Shown one piece after another: positions 15,525 through 23,559 of a stretch of 33,122 bases of DNA (positions within the stretch are counted from its first letter, which is position 1; every line of letters starts with the position of its first letter). The DNA comes from Streptomyces sp. A012304 (GTDB taxonomy: Bacteria > Actinomycetota > Actinomycetes > Streptomycetales > Streptomycetaceae). Where the stretch lies: the NCBI RefSeq assembly GCF_026008495.1, contig NZ_BQUN01000100.1, positions 31,173-64,294 on the forward strand, given 5' to 3'. The position numbers and the translations under genes are program-made. The notes below the pieces were generated by a model that was given only the letters and a program-made list of their open reading frames with translations, was not told where the DNA came from and did not search any database.

Positions 15525-15526
15525 CC

Positions 15527-16402
15527 ATGGCCGGCACCCATCCCGCGGACCCGATCGCCGATGCCTTCGAGTCCCACCGTGACCGGCTCCGCGCCGTCGC
15601 CTACCGCATGCTCGGATCACATGCCGATGCGGAAGACGTGGTCCAGGAGGCGTGGCTGCGTCTCTCCCGCCAGGACACCGGCACCATCGACAACCTCGGC
15701 GGCTGGCTGACCACCGTGGTCGGCCGCATCAGCCTCGATGTTCTGCGGTCGGGCCGGACGCGCCCAGAAGTCTCCTTCGACGACCAGCTACCTGAATTCA
15801 CCGTGACGCTCGACGACGCTCCCGCTCCGGAAGACCTCGTGGCACTCGGGGACTCCGTCGGCCTCGCGCTTCTCACCGTCCTCGACTCGCTGCGCCCTGA
15901 CGAACGACTGGCGTTCGTGCTGCACGACGTGTTCGCCGTGCCCTTCGGCGAGGTCGGCACCATTCTCGGTAAATCTGCCGATGCGACCAAGATGCTCGCC
16001 AGCCGCGCCCGCAGGAAAGTACAAGCCGCCCGGCAGCCGGAAAGCGCAGGACGACAACAACGCGAGGTCGTCCAAGCCTTCCTGGCCGCGGCCCGCGACG
16101 GTCAGTTCGAGCAGCTGCTGCAGGTACTCCACCCCGAAGTGAAGTTCACCGTCCACACCCCGAACGGCACGTTCGTCACGCTCGGTTCCACCGAAGTCGC
16201 CACCCGCGCGCGAGTGGCCGGCAGCGCGGCACGAGGACGTGCGGCGACCGTCAACGGCCGCCCCGGCGTCATCTCGTGGAGCGAAGACGGCACCCCGCTC
16301 TCCCTGCTCGCCTTCATCGTCGTCGACGGCCAGATCACCGAGATCACCGCTGTGATCGATCCGGCCAAACTCGCGCGCATGGACCTGCCACACCCGGTGT
16401 GA
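15527..16402 (+). CDS. ECF sigma factor with SnoaL-like C-terminal domain (ECF41 type, SigJ-like)
   Basis: 291 residues, ATG at 15527 with GAGAGG upstream. Region 2 spans about residues 10-85 (HRDRLRAVAYRMLGSHADAE, DVVQEAWLRLSR, GGWLTTVVGRISLDVLRS); region 4 about 110-165 (LDSLRPDERLAFVLHDVFAV, PFGEVGTILGKSADATKMLA, SRARRKV). A SnoaL-like domain follows (VVQAFLAAARDGQFEQLLQV, LHPEV, DGQITEITAVIDPAKL). ECF41 factors lack a separate anti-sigma factor; their C-terminal extension regulates them, and the terminal DPAKL matches the NPDKL motif I recall for the group. The divergent AhpD-like gene is the expected target. Confidence 0.88.
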   Translation: MAGTHPADPIADAFESHRDRLRAVAYRMLGSHADAEDVVQEAWLRLSRQDTGTIDNLGGWLTTVVGRISLDVLRSGRTRPEVSFDDQLPEFTVTLDDAPAPEDLVALGDSVGLALLTVLDSLRPDERLAFVLHDVFAVPFGEVGTILGKSADATKMLASRARRKVQAARQPESAGRQQREVVQAFLAAARDGQFEQLLQVLHPEVKFTVHTPNGTFVTLGSTEVATRARVAGSAARGRAATVNGRPGVISWSEDGTPLSLLAFIVVDGQITEITAVIDPAKLARMDLPHPV

Positions 16403-16487
16403 CTCCCTACCGGCGAAGGCCGCGCATACTCCAAGTGGTCCACGCCTGGTTCCGCAGCGACGTTGAACTTTAGCCTCCGAGAAAACC

Positions 16488-17138
16488 TCACTGACCCCTT
16501 GGGAGGTCGGCGACGGCCGTGCGGATCGCGCCGCGGCTGACCCCGTGGTCGCGGGCGAGGGCGGCGATCGAGCGACCCTCCAGGTACGCGGTTCACACGT
16601 CGGCGGTCTTCGCGGCCGGGACGGCGGGGCGGCGTCCGCCCTTGCTGCCCTTGGCTTCGGCGGCGCGCAGTCCGTCGTAGGTCAGCTCGCGCTGAAGTTC
16701 GCCAGCGGCGGCGAGGGTCTGCACCATGAACTTCACGGTGGACAACAGCTCGCCGGTGCGCGGGTGGCGGGCGGTGAGGTCCATCGCGGAGGATGCACCG
16801 TCGTGGATGCGCAGCGCCACCTGGTCGCGGTGCAGGACGTCGAGCACGTCGAGGATGTGCCCGGTGCCGCGGACGAGGCGGAACATCTCGGAGATGTGCA
16901 CGGTGTCGCCCGGCCGCGCGTAGTCGAGAAGTGCGCGGAACTTCGGCCGCTGGAGGGGATGAAGGCGGCTGGTGGTGCCCGGGTCCTCCTCGAAGACGAC
17001 CGGGTCCTCGATCCCGGCCTCGTCCAGAACGAGGTTCTGCCGGGCGGTCGACTGCTGGTCGGTCGACACCCGCTTGTAGACCAGGTTCGCCGCCGAGGGC
17101 CCCTTCCGTACGGAGGATCGAGCCCTATCTGTCGTCAA
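16488..17138 (-). pseudogene. serine recombinase (resolvase family) interrupted by one nonsense codon
   Basis: From a TTG at 17138: resolvase domain with YKRVSTDQQSTARQ (nucleophile Ser25), DPGTTSRLHPLQRPKFRALL, ISEMFRLVRGT, and LAAAGELQRELTYDGLRAAE. A TGA at 16595-16593 stops the frame after AKTADV. Read through it, the same frame gives TAYLEGRSIAALARDHGVSR, GAIRTAVADL and a stop at 16488-16490, which is the expected C-terminal helix-turn-helix. One base change (CGA to TGA) explains the break. The truncated product keeps the catalytic domain but lacks the DNA-binding one. A res-like palindrome lies upstream at 17228-17253. Confidence 0.8.
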
Positions 17139-17253
17139 ACCCTGTCAGCAATCACCATCGGATCTGATTGGATTCAGGCCGCCGAGAACCCCCGGATTGC
17201 ACGGGTTTATTGGACACGTCGGCCGCCTGTCGTCAAACGATCGTTTGACGACA
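17130..17253. other. candidate recombination site region (res-like)
   Basis: A perfect 26-bp palindrome at 17228-17253 has the half-site TGTCGTCAAACGA and a central AT. The same half-site (TGTCGTCAAAC) recurs at 17130-17140, overlapping the TTG start of the recombinase gene, and TGTCAGCAATC follows at 17142. Resolvase subsites typically have TGTC...GACA ends and a central dinucleotide, and res usually lies just upstream of the resolvase gene, as here. The site assignment is inferred; the palindrome is directly visible. Confidence 0.6.
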
Positions 17254-17258
17254 CCTTC

Positions 17259-17906
17259 TCAGGTGAAGGCAATGGCAGCCCCGGTCGAGATTGAGAGTTT
17301 CGCAGCGTGGAGGAGTTGCAGGCATACATAGGACTCGACGCCGTAGCGTCGCCACCCCTCGGTGGCCAGTTTCTCGGCATCGGCGGCCTCGAAGACCTCT
17401 TCGGAGTGCGGATCGAGGTCTTCCGGAAGACCGAGGGCTTCAGCGAGTCGACGGGCTTCCTCCAGCAGACGCACAGAAGACCCCAGGTAGCCGCCCGGTG
17501 CCTTTTTGTCCACGATGACCTGGGCGAAGTCGACGGGGACGTAGTAGCCCTCGCAGTCCGAATGATGGACCAGATGGTCGAACGGTCCAGGAGGATCACT
17601 CGGGAGAGCCTCGTACACCTTGCCCAGGAGCGGGTCGTCAGTCGCCCGCTGGCTGCCGTCCAACGGCTCGGGCAGGCGCCCGTCCGCTGCAAGGTGGACA
17701 GCGAGACGGCGAACGGTGTGCAGGCCCGAGTAACCCCACGCCTCGAACTCCGCGCCCTCCTCCTCATCGAGGTCGGGCTCAGTCCACTGTTGCGCTCCCG
17801 CACGCTCCAGTAGCTCGCCGATCGCGATGAAGTCAGCGCGAACCATCTCGGTGTAGTCGTCGTCCTCGGCGTCGACGAGGACCCCGACCACTATGTTCAA
17901 TCCCAT
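17259..17906 (-). CDS. conserved-looking hypothetical protein
   Basis: 215 residues from the ATG at 17906. An acidic soluble protein: GLNIVVGVLVDAEDDDYTEM, EEEGAEFEAWGYSGLHTVRR, GPFDHLVHHSDCEGYYVPVD, ARRLAEALGLPEDLDPHSEE, ending TGAAIAFT. No signal peptide or membrane helix. I do not recognise the family, though the style (balanced composition, no low complexity) is that of a real cytoplasmic protein. It lies between the res-like palindrome and a Tn3-type transposase remnant, so it may be cargo of that element. The stop is six bases from the palindrome. Confidence 0.65.
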   Translation of the reverse strand: MGLNIVVGVLVDAEDDDYTEMVRADFIAIGELLERAGAQQWTEPDLDEEEGAEFEAWGYSGLHTVRRLAVHLAADGRLPEPLDGSQRATDDPLLGKVYEALPSDPPGPFDHLVHHSDCEGYYVPVDFAQVIVDKKAPGGYLGSSVRLLEEARRLAEALGLPEDLDPHSEEVFEAADAEKLATEGWRRYGVESYVCLQLLHAAKLSISTGAAIAFT

Positions 17907-17960
17907 GGCCCGATCTTGCCATCGGTGATTCGACGACCACACGTTGCCCTGCCGCCGAGG

Positions 17961-18330
17961 TCACGCTGCCTGGCCGTAGCCGTCGGCCTCCGGCTGACCG
18001 TCGCCGCGCAGCGGGCTGAAGTCGACGTCCAGGTGCGGGGCCTACGCCTCCGGTTCAAGGCCGAGTTCGTGGGTGGAGTATTCGCCGAAGCGGCGGATGT
18101 GCTCGGTCAAGTACGGCGAGATGTGGGCCAGGTCCTCGGGGTCGACGACGTGGCCCTCCTCCTGGAGCTGGCGCACGATCTCGGCGATGTCCAGGGCGTT
18201 GTGGAAGATCACCGCGTTCGTGAGCAGAGCGTTGAACTTCGCGGTCTTCTCCTGCTCGACGGGGTCATTGTCGGTGATGACGCCACCGTTGCCGAAGCCG
18301 ATCCACTGGGAGAAGAGGCCCGCGTGGAGT
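17961..18330 (-). pseudogene. Tn3-family transposase, C-terminal fragment with internal stop
   Basis: Visible: FGNGGVITDNDPVEQEKTAK, FNALLTNAVIFHNALDIAEI, VDPEDLAHISPYLTEHIRRF and GEYSTHELGLEPEA. A TAG codon (18044-18042) follows, where the family has Tyr, and the same frame continues with LDVDFSPLRGDGQPEADGY to a TGA at 17961-17963. So the N-terminal ~800 residues are missing and one nonsense change interrupts the tail. It is on the same strand as the serine recombinase, which supports a decayed Tn3-type transposon covering about 16.5-18.3 kb. I did not find the usual 38-bp terminal repeat. Confidence 0.8.
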
Positions 18331-18782
18331 TGGCAGAGCAGCACGGCGCCCGGGCCACGACCGCAGCGGAGGCGGCGATCCGCGCGTACGTGCACGGCGT
18401 GCTGCGTGCCTACACGGTGTCGGTGCGCAACGACCTGTTCGACACCGACCTGGTGGACGCGGTCACGGCGGCCGCCAACGCCGGCCGGGACGGCGCGCAG
18501 CTCGACGCGCCGGTCAAGTGCGGGCTGCCGCGTGTCGACCGGGCCGTGCAGACGGCGTACGGCGAGGCGATGGGAACCCGTAAGCGCCGCCGCGCGCTGC
18601 CCAAGCAGATGACATCCCGGCCGGCCTCGTCCTACTTGACCGGGCCCCAAGTGGAGCCGCTACCGCGCGAACTCGAGGGCCTGGAGAGTCTGGCGAGAAC
18701 GGTGGAGTCGCACATCCGGGCGGGCGCGCTGCGGCGCGAGCTGCATCCGCCAGTCGTCCCCGACGCCGCGCCCGTCGCGTAA
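18324..18782 (+). CDS. hypothetical protein, probably N-terminally truncated
   Basis: 152 residues from a GTG at 18324. Content: AAIRAYVHGVLRAYTVSVRN, DLFDTDLVDAVTAAANAGRD, QLDAPVKCGLPRVDRAVQTA, then a basic stretch GTRKRRRALPKQMT and a helical tail (RELEGLESLARTVESHIRAG). No family recognised. The start coincides with the edge of the Tn3 transposase remnant, so the N-terminus may have been lost there. The next gene begins 31 bases on in the same direction, so the two may be cotranscribed. Confidence 0.45.
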   Translation: MELAEQHGARATTAAEAAIRAYVHGVLRAYTVSVRNDLFDTDLVDAVTAAANAGRDGAQLDAPVKCGLPRVDRAVQTAYGEAMGTRKRRRALPKQMTSRPASSYLTGPQVEPLPRELEGLESLARTVESHIRAGALRRELHPPVVPDAAPVA

Positions 18783-18813
18783 CCGAGACTGCACGAGGGC
18801 CGTCTCGCACGGC

Positions 18814-19368
18814 ATGGGAGACATCAACCGCGCACTCGTTGCGGAGCCTGGGCTGGCCGTGGTCGACATCGTGGCCGGTGACGCAGCGACGCTGCAGGCG
18901 ATCGCCGAGCGGCTGGCCGGGACGTGGGCGTCGACCGGGGTCCCCGTGGACACCGAGCCCGCCGGGCAGCGCGCCGTCCGCGGGCGGCTGCACCTGGACG
19001 TGCGGCTGCCGCCGCCGGGCGTCGTACGGACGCTGCCGGAGGACTGGGTGCGGTTCCACGCCCCGCCGTGGGGCGCCCGGCTCGGCACCGAGAAGCCGCT
19101 GTGCGTGCGGGCACGACAGGACGGCCGGCCCTGTACCCGGCAGGCCGCAGAGTGGCCGGAGGGCTTCGTCGAGGTCGACGGCCTGCAGGCGTGCTGGTCG
19201 CATCTCGACGCGGTGGAGCGGGAATGGTGTCTGCGGGCCTGGGAGGCCTACAGGGCGGCGTTCTGGGCGCTGAAGCGGGCGCACTGGGAGGCGGCCGGGC
19301 ACGACCGGAACGATCGCTGCGAGGGCTGCGTGTGGCCGTCCGGGGAGATTCCGGCCGCGAACTTCTGA
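18814..19368 (+). CDS. DUF6207-like protein with cysteine-containing C-terminal half
   Basis: 184 residues. The N-terminus (MGDINRALVAEPGLAVVDIV, then ATLQAIAERLAGTWAS) resembles the DUF6207 domain common in Streptomyces small proteins. The second half is distinctive: EDWVRFHAPPWGARLG, EKPLCVRARQDGRPCTRQAA, LQACWSHLDAVEREWCLRAW, and near the end DRCEGCVWPSGE. The CxxC and other Cys/His residues could bind metal. Cytoplasmic by appearance. Function unknown. No strong ribosome site was seen before the ATG. Confidence 0.6.
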   Translation: MGDINRALVAEPGLAVVDIVAGDAATLQAIAERLAGTWASTGVPVDTEPAGQRAVRGRLHLDVRLPPPGVVRTLPEDWVRFHAPPWGARLGTEKPLCVRARQDGRPCTRQAAEWPEGFVEVDGLQACWSHLDAVEREWCLRAWEAYRAAFWALKRAHWEAAGHDRNDRCEGCVWPSGEIPAANF

Positions 19369-19461
19369 CCGGCCCGGCATTGGCCGGTGGGCTGGCCTGG
19401 AGTGAATCTGCAGGTCAGCCGCTGGCTCCCGTAACGTTGGTCCGGCACCTGGCCCGACGTG

Positions 19462-20241
19462 TCAGTCCCACCAGAACGACCAGTGCGTCCGCTGCGGCAG
19501 GCTCGCTGCGTACTCGGGGAAGGGCGTCGGCGGGTCGTCGACAATGTTGCCGGCGGTCGACAAGACATGCTCCAGGGCAAGGAGGTCCGCGTGCGCCGCG
19601 GCCTGCGGCGGGCGGGCAACCGAGACGAACAACTCACCTTTCATTCCCACCACTCGAGCGCCGAACCGCTCCTCCCAGCTGCGCAGCAGCGCGCACACCA
19701 GCGGCAGCGGAGCCTCCGCATCCCAGCCGAGAAGTGCCGGGATATCTGCGCTGCGCTGCGCGGGGACCAGCACGAGGCTGCATCCGGCCAACGCGTACGG
19801 GTGTGTAGCTATAAGGTGGCCGATCGTGCGCGCTGCGGCGTCCGCCGGGGTTGGATCGGCGTCCGTGACCGGCGTCGCCGGTGCCAGACCCGGCCATGTC
19901 TCGAAGGGTGGTCCGGGATCATGCGGCCACGGCGCGATGCCCTCGGGTACCGGCTCCGGCGTCGGGTCCGTCCACCAGGGCAGACGTTGGCGCCGGTACT
20001 CGGCGAAGTCCGAGGCCAGGACATCCTCCAGACGGACAGCGGATATCTCTGCCAGGTCTGTCGGACGGCCGAGGAAGGCCCCGCCCAGCAGCGGCACCAG
20101 CCCGGTGTCTTCCTGCCTGGACAGCAGGGGCCGCCACACCCCCTCAATGTCACGCGGCAGCTCGTCCGCAACCCAGACGCACGCCGACCCCGAGGAGACG
20201 AACCGCCCCGGGGGCAGTCCCTCTGGCAAGGTGAAATCCAT
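19462..20241 (-). CDS. DUF4253-domain protein
   Basis: 259 residues, ATG at 20241. The C-terminal half (about 170-259: SADIPALLGWDAEAPLPLVC, LLRSWEERFGARVVGMKGEL, FVSVARPPQAAAHADLLALE, HVLSTAGNIVDD, ending THWSFWWD) matches the DUF4253 domain frequent in actinobacteria. The N-terminal half begins with MDFTLPEGLPPGRFVSS and includes IEGVWRPLLSRQEDTGLVPL. Soluble, no signal. The biochemical role of the domain is not established to my knowledge. The gene is isolated; both flanks are short non-coding stretches. It looks intact. Confidence 0.75.
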   Translation of the reverse strand: MDFTLPEGLPPGRFVSSGSACVWVADELPRDIEGVWRPLLSRQEDTGLVPLLGGAFLGRPTDLAEISAVRLEDVLASDFAEYRRQRLPWWTDPTPEPVPEGIAPWPHDPGPPFETWPGLAPATPVTDADPTPADAAARTIGHLIATHPYALAGCSLVLVPAQRSADIPALLGWDAEAPLPLVCALLRSWEERFGARVVGMKGELFVSVARPPQAAAHADLLALEHVLSTAGNIVDDPPTPFPEYAASLPQRTHWSFWWD

Positions 20242-20597
20242 GCCTGGACGATAGACCTCGGCTCCCTTCGGTCACGCACCGCCCCATATTCCTGCCGATT
20301 CAGAGGCGACGATGAACCCACCGCACTCTCGAGCCTGCCTGCCGAAGACGCCGTGGCTTCCCAGTGAAAGCACCTCAGTCACGCTGAACTCGCGGCCGAC
20401 GTTCCGGTAAGAACTGTGTCACCGATTCTGCTGGCCTATTCCGCGCCCGGCGGTGCTGGTGACTCGTTGGTCAGTGCGTCAGCGGCCGTCTTGGCGTTCC
20501 CGGTCGTGCTTCGGTCACCTTTGCCGTCTCGACCTCTTTCTTGCCGCATGACCGAATAAGCCAGCAGGATCGTCACCAGCCGCAAACGGCGGCATTC
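20242..20597. other. non-coding stretch
   Basis: About 355 bases between the DUF4253 gene start and the end of the TPR pseudogene. Lower coding character than its neighbours. It should hold the DUF4253 promoter in its left part, but no confident hexamers were seen. A 37-codon frame at 20436-20549 lacks a ribosome site. Confidence 0.4.
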
Positions 20598-21370
20598 CTA
20601 CGACGTGCCTGGCAGTACGTGTCCGCTCTGTTCAACCGACACGGACGGTTGCCATGGAGATGTCGGTGTGCCGTCCGGATCCAGGCCGTACGGCCACAGC
20701 CTGTTGAGGATGTTCCTCTCGGCCTGGCGGACCAGGGCGAAGGTGTCGCCGTAATCGGCGGCCTGCCGGGCCAGGGTCTCGGCACCGTCCCGGTCCCCGG
20801 CCTCATCCCGCATCTCGGCCAGGCAGTACAGGGCGGTGATGTCGCCGTGGTCGGAGGCCTGCCGGTAGAGGTCCTTGGCACCGTCCCGGTCCCCGGCCTG
20901 CTCCCGCATCCCGGCCAGGCGGTACAGGGCGTAGGCAATGCCGTGGTCGGCGGCGCGTTGAAGGAGGTGGTGGCCCCATTGCAGGCGGTGCCGGTCTTCG
21001 GCCGCTTTGGTGAGGTTGCTGAGGTCGTCGGGGTGGGTGAGGTGAGTGTGAGCGGCGTGCCAGAAGGATGCAGGTGGACACAGGTGTCGGAGGGTGATGC
21101 GGCCGTGTTGTTCGAGATAGTCGGCGAGCCGGAACACCGGGCCCGCGAGCGGTGGCACGGTGGTGCCGGCGTCGGTGGTGGGGGTGGGCGGGCGTCGTGG
21201 GGGCCGGGGGTGGTGCGGCCCAGGGGGGCTTGCTTGCCGTGGACCTGCTCGGCGAGTTCGGCGTAGGCCTGCTCGGCTTTCCGCGTTGTGCGGACGACGG
21301 TATGCGGCGGAGCGTGGTCTTGACGTGGTCAAGGGCGACCGTCAGCCACCGGGTGAAATCCCAGATGGAT
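20598..21370 (-). pseudogene. TPR/Sel1-like repeat protein, frameshifted
   Basis: The readable part has tandem helical repeats of about 36 residues: LLQRAADHGIAYALYRLAGM, REQAGDRDGAKDLYRQASDH, GDITALYCLAEMRDEAGDRD, GAETLARQAADYGDTFALVR. Upstream, PVFRLADYLEQHGRITLRHL is in frame, but the natural continuation (TTRKAEQAYAELAEQVHGKQ, then LGRTTPGPHD) is in another frame, and TRWLTVALDHVKTTLRRI in a third. The first shift lies in a C-rich run near 21175-21195. At least two indels, so it is a decayed gene, unless these are sequencing errors in GC runs. Repeats of this type mediate protein-protein contacts. Confidence 0.65.
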
Positions 21371-21545
21371 CAGGGGACTTCGTCCCTGGCACCCGGTCTA
21401 TAACCAACCCTATAGAGCCCTGACCTGCGGTTTCTTCTTAGCTATCTGCGCAGATGCGGGATCACGATCTGACTTTGGCTGGAACTCGCCTGTCGGTTGA
21501 GGTGCTCACCCGTGCGGGGCTGTCCCGGACGGCGCCCGCCCCGGT

Positions 21546-21839
21546 TCAGCGGCTCGTCGTGTCGTCAGCGCGCAGCCCGCTGCTGTCCCGCCGCCAGGTG
21601 CACTGGTGGATGCCGGCAGCGCGCTGTCGCTCGAACATGGCGGCCACCCACACCTGGTCGGGGGCGTACAAGGCGAGGACGGCCCAGGCCCGGGCGTTGA
21701 GGAGCAGGGGGTTACGCGAGTCGCCGCAGTCGCACGGGCAGTCCGGCGTGGGGTCCAGGAGGACGTTGACGCCGTGGCAGCGGTGGTGGTGCCGGGTGCA
21801 CGGCTCGCAGGCGTCACGGGGGATGACGAAGGTCCGCAC
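21546..21839 (-). CDS. small Cys/His-rich hypothetical protein
   Basis: 97 residues from a GTG at 21839, with the frame open further upstream (VIDELAERRRSAQAAHRRPA looks coding), so the true start may be near 21950. The Cys/His cluster CEPCTRHHHRCHG then CPCDCGDSRN suggests bound zinc. It is followed by LLLNARAWAVLALYAPDQVW. No family recognised. No ribosome site at the GTG. Confidence 0.5.
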   Translation of the reverse strand: MRTFVIPRDACEPCTRHHHRCHGVNVLLDPTPDCPCDCGDSRNPLLLNARAWAVLALYAPDQVWVAAMFERQRAAGIHQCTWRRDSSGLRADDTTSR

Positions 21840-21937
21840 CCAGGCGGGCGGTTCGGCCGGTGGCGTCGGGCCGGTCCCCCGGGCGGGCCGGCGGTGGGCC
21901 GCCTGGGCGCTGCGTCGCCGCTCGGCGAGTTCGTCGA

Positions 21938-22240
21938 TTACCTGGCCTCGCTGAGCACGGAGGTGTGTGTGGCGGCGAGGCAGGCGGCGATGACGACGAT
22001 GGACGGAGTGTCCGACGGGAAGTCAGGGTTCGAGCCGTTGGGACAGGTGAGTCCAGAATCGCCGCCCTCGTTGGTCACGGCCCAGACAGCGCCGGACGGG
22101 TGGCGCAGGATGCTCAGCGGGTACCCTGGATCGGCGGTCCAGCCCGCGTCCTCCAGCGCTTCGAGGACGTCGAGGCGTCCGTGCCAGGCGCCGGGCTCGG
22201 GCCGGTTGATGACCAGGCGCAGCGGCTGGCGGGGGTCGGT
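21938..22240 (-). pseudogene. C-terminal fragment of an unrecognised protein
   Basis: Coherent coding sequence without a start: PRQPLRLVINRPEPGAWHGR, LDVLEALEDAGWTADPGYPL, SILRHPSGAVWAVTNEGGDS, SIVVIAACLAATHTSVLSEA and a TAA at 21938. To the right of about 22240 the minus strand is antisense to a glycosyltransferase fragment. The two were probably joined by a deletion. About 100 residues remain. Confidence 0.45.
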
Positions 22241-22246
22241 GGAGGC

Positions 22247-23167
22247 GGCGGCGGTTTCCTGGACACCGGCGAGGAGCGTCTCTTCCGGGATCTGCACGTT
22301 GCTGCCGGCCGCCGCCTCACCGGCAGTGCGGGCACGGTGGTGGTGCTCAGTGCGAGCGAGGCCCTGCACGGCACCGCCGGGCTGCTGGGCGGGGACCACG
22401 TCCGCTTCGTGCACGAGTTGGTCACCACGGAGGACACCGCCCTCCGTGTCCTCGGACGCCTGACCCGCCGGGGCGAGCGCCGGGTCAGGGTGCTCGCCCC
22501 CACCGACGCCGTACGCGAGGACCTGGCGGTCCGCTTCCCCCACCAGCCGCTTCAGGTACGGCCGTTCGCGGTCGCCGACCCCGCAGACCGACTCACCGAC
22601 ACCGACCGCCGACGGGCCCGGGAGGCCTTCGGCATCCCGCCCCACGAGGCGGCCGTGTGCCTGGTCGGCGGCTGGTGGCCCTACAAGGACCCCGACGTCG
22701 TCGACGCCGCCCTCGCCCATCTCGACGTCCCCGTGCACGTGCTCGTCATCGGCGGCCCGGCCACCCACAACCTGCTCAAGACGTGGGCGGCCCGGCCGCA
22801 CGTCCACCTGCACACCCGCCCCGGACCCGTCCCCGAGACGGCGGTCCGGCAGGCGTACGCGGCCGCCGACGCGGCCCTGGTCTCCCGCCAGAGCGGGGTG
22901 GCCAAGGAATCCGGGCTGGTCGTCGACGCCGTACGCCTGGGCGTCTCCCTGATCGTCTCCGACCACGACCCGCACCTGACCAAGGTCCTCGGAGGGCAGG
23001 ACTGGGTGCGCCTCTTCCCCGCCGGGGACGGCACCGCCCTGGCCGACGCCCTGCGTGACCTGGCCTGGTCCCCGCTGCCGAGGCCCGCCGCGTGCGCGGC
23101 CGCCGACCTCGGCGTGCCCACGGCCGCCGAACAGACCGCCTTCCTCACCGAGCCGAAGGAGTGCTGA
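22247..23167 (+). pseudogene. glycosyltransferase (GT-B, family 4-like), N-terminally truncated
   Basis: About 306 residues with no native start. From about 22310: AGTVVVLSASEALHGTAGLL, then DHVRFVHELVTTEDTALRVL, and the nucleotide-sugar domain REAFGIPPHEAAVCLVGGWW, PYKDPDVVDAALAHL, VPVHVLVIGGPATHNLLKTW, AYAAADAALVSRQSGVAKES, GLVVDAVRLGVSLIVSDHDP. The fold and the GLVVDAVRLG region fit GT-B transferases that use a nucleotide-sugar donor. The acceptor domain is mostly lost at the junction near 22245. The stop (TGA at 23165-23167) overlaps the next start as TGATG, so the two genes once formed an operon. Confidence 0.65.
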
Positions 23168-23400
23168 TGTCCGTCCTGCCCTCACTGATCGCCGTGGTCG
23201 GGCCTGTCGAACCTGCCCTGCTCACCGCGTGGGTCACCCACTACCGCACGCTCGGGATCGAGCGGTTCCACCTGGCCTTCCACTTCCCCGGCCACGTTGA
23301 TGCCGACCGGCGCCACCAGGTGCAGACCGCCTGCCGTGCGCTCGGCATCGTCCCGGACGCGGTGAGCGACGGGCCGTGGCACGAGCACACCAAAAGTCAC
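23167..23400 (+). pseudogene. glycosyltransferase (GT2/GT92-like), N-terminal fragment
   Basis: ATG at 23167 with AAGGAG upstream, overlapping the previous stop. MSVLPSLIAVVGPVEPALLT, AWVTHYRTLGIERFHLAFHF, PGHVDADRRHQVQTACRALG, VSDGPWHEHTKS. The WxxxYRxLGxxxFHLAFxFP pattern is that of enzymes starting with a family 92 or GT2-like domain. The coding character ends near 23400, where GGGGACCG repeats begin; about 75 of an expected ~250 or more residues remain. Confidence 0.55.
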
Positions 23401-23558
23401 GGTCCCCGTTTCCACATCCGGTGGAAACCCGCAGGCCAACGCCGTGGAATTGGGGACCGGCCCCCAAGAGGGGACCGTTACACCAAGGGACCGCAATGGG
23501 GACCGTGATCACGGTCCCCGCCGACCGCTGGGGACCGACAACCCCGTGACGGGGACCG
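23400..23558. repeat. cluster of GGGGACCG repeats with a 22-bp palindrome
   Basis: GGGGACCG or its complement occurs at 23400-23407 (inverted), 23452-23459, 23470-23477, 23498-23505, 23512-23519 (inverted), 23530-23537 and 23551-23558, with a one-mismatch copy at 23486-23493. Two copies face each other to make a perfect 22-bp palindrome at 23498-23519 with a TGATCA centre. Spacings are 12-21 bases within the core. No coding frame explains the pattern. Confidence 0.8.
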
Positions 23559-23559
23559 C

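Noticed and set aside
14172..15710. A 512-codon plus-strand frame
   Set aside because: It is antisense to the DDE transposase and the AhpD-like gene and then out of frame with the sigma factor; composition is that of a shadow frame.
17907..17960. Terminal inverted repeat of the Tn3-type transposon next to the transposase end
   Set aside because: No GGGG-type 38-bp repeat is readable here and no partner was found elsewhere in the window.
20436..20549. A 37-codon minus-strand frame that could be a small peptide precursor
   Set aside because: No ribosome site, no modification enzymes nearby and no recognisable leader or core.
23400..23558. CRISPR array
   Set aside because: Repeats are 8 bases with 4-13-base gaps (one of 44) in mixed orientation, and no cas genes are present.
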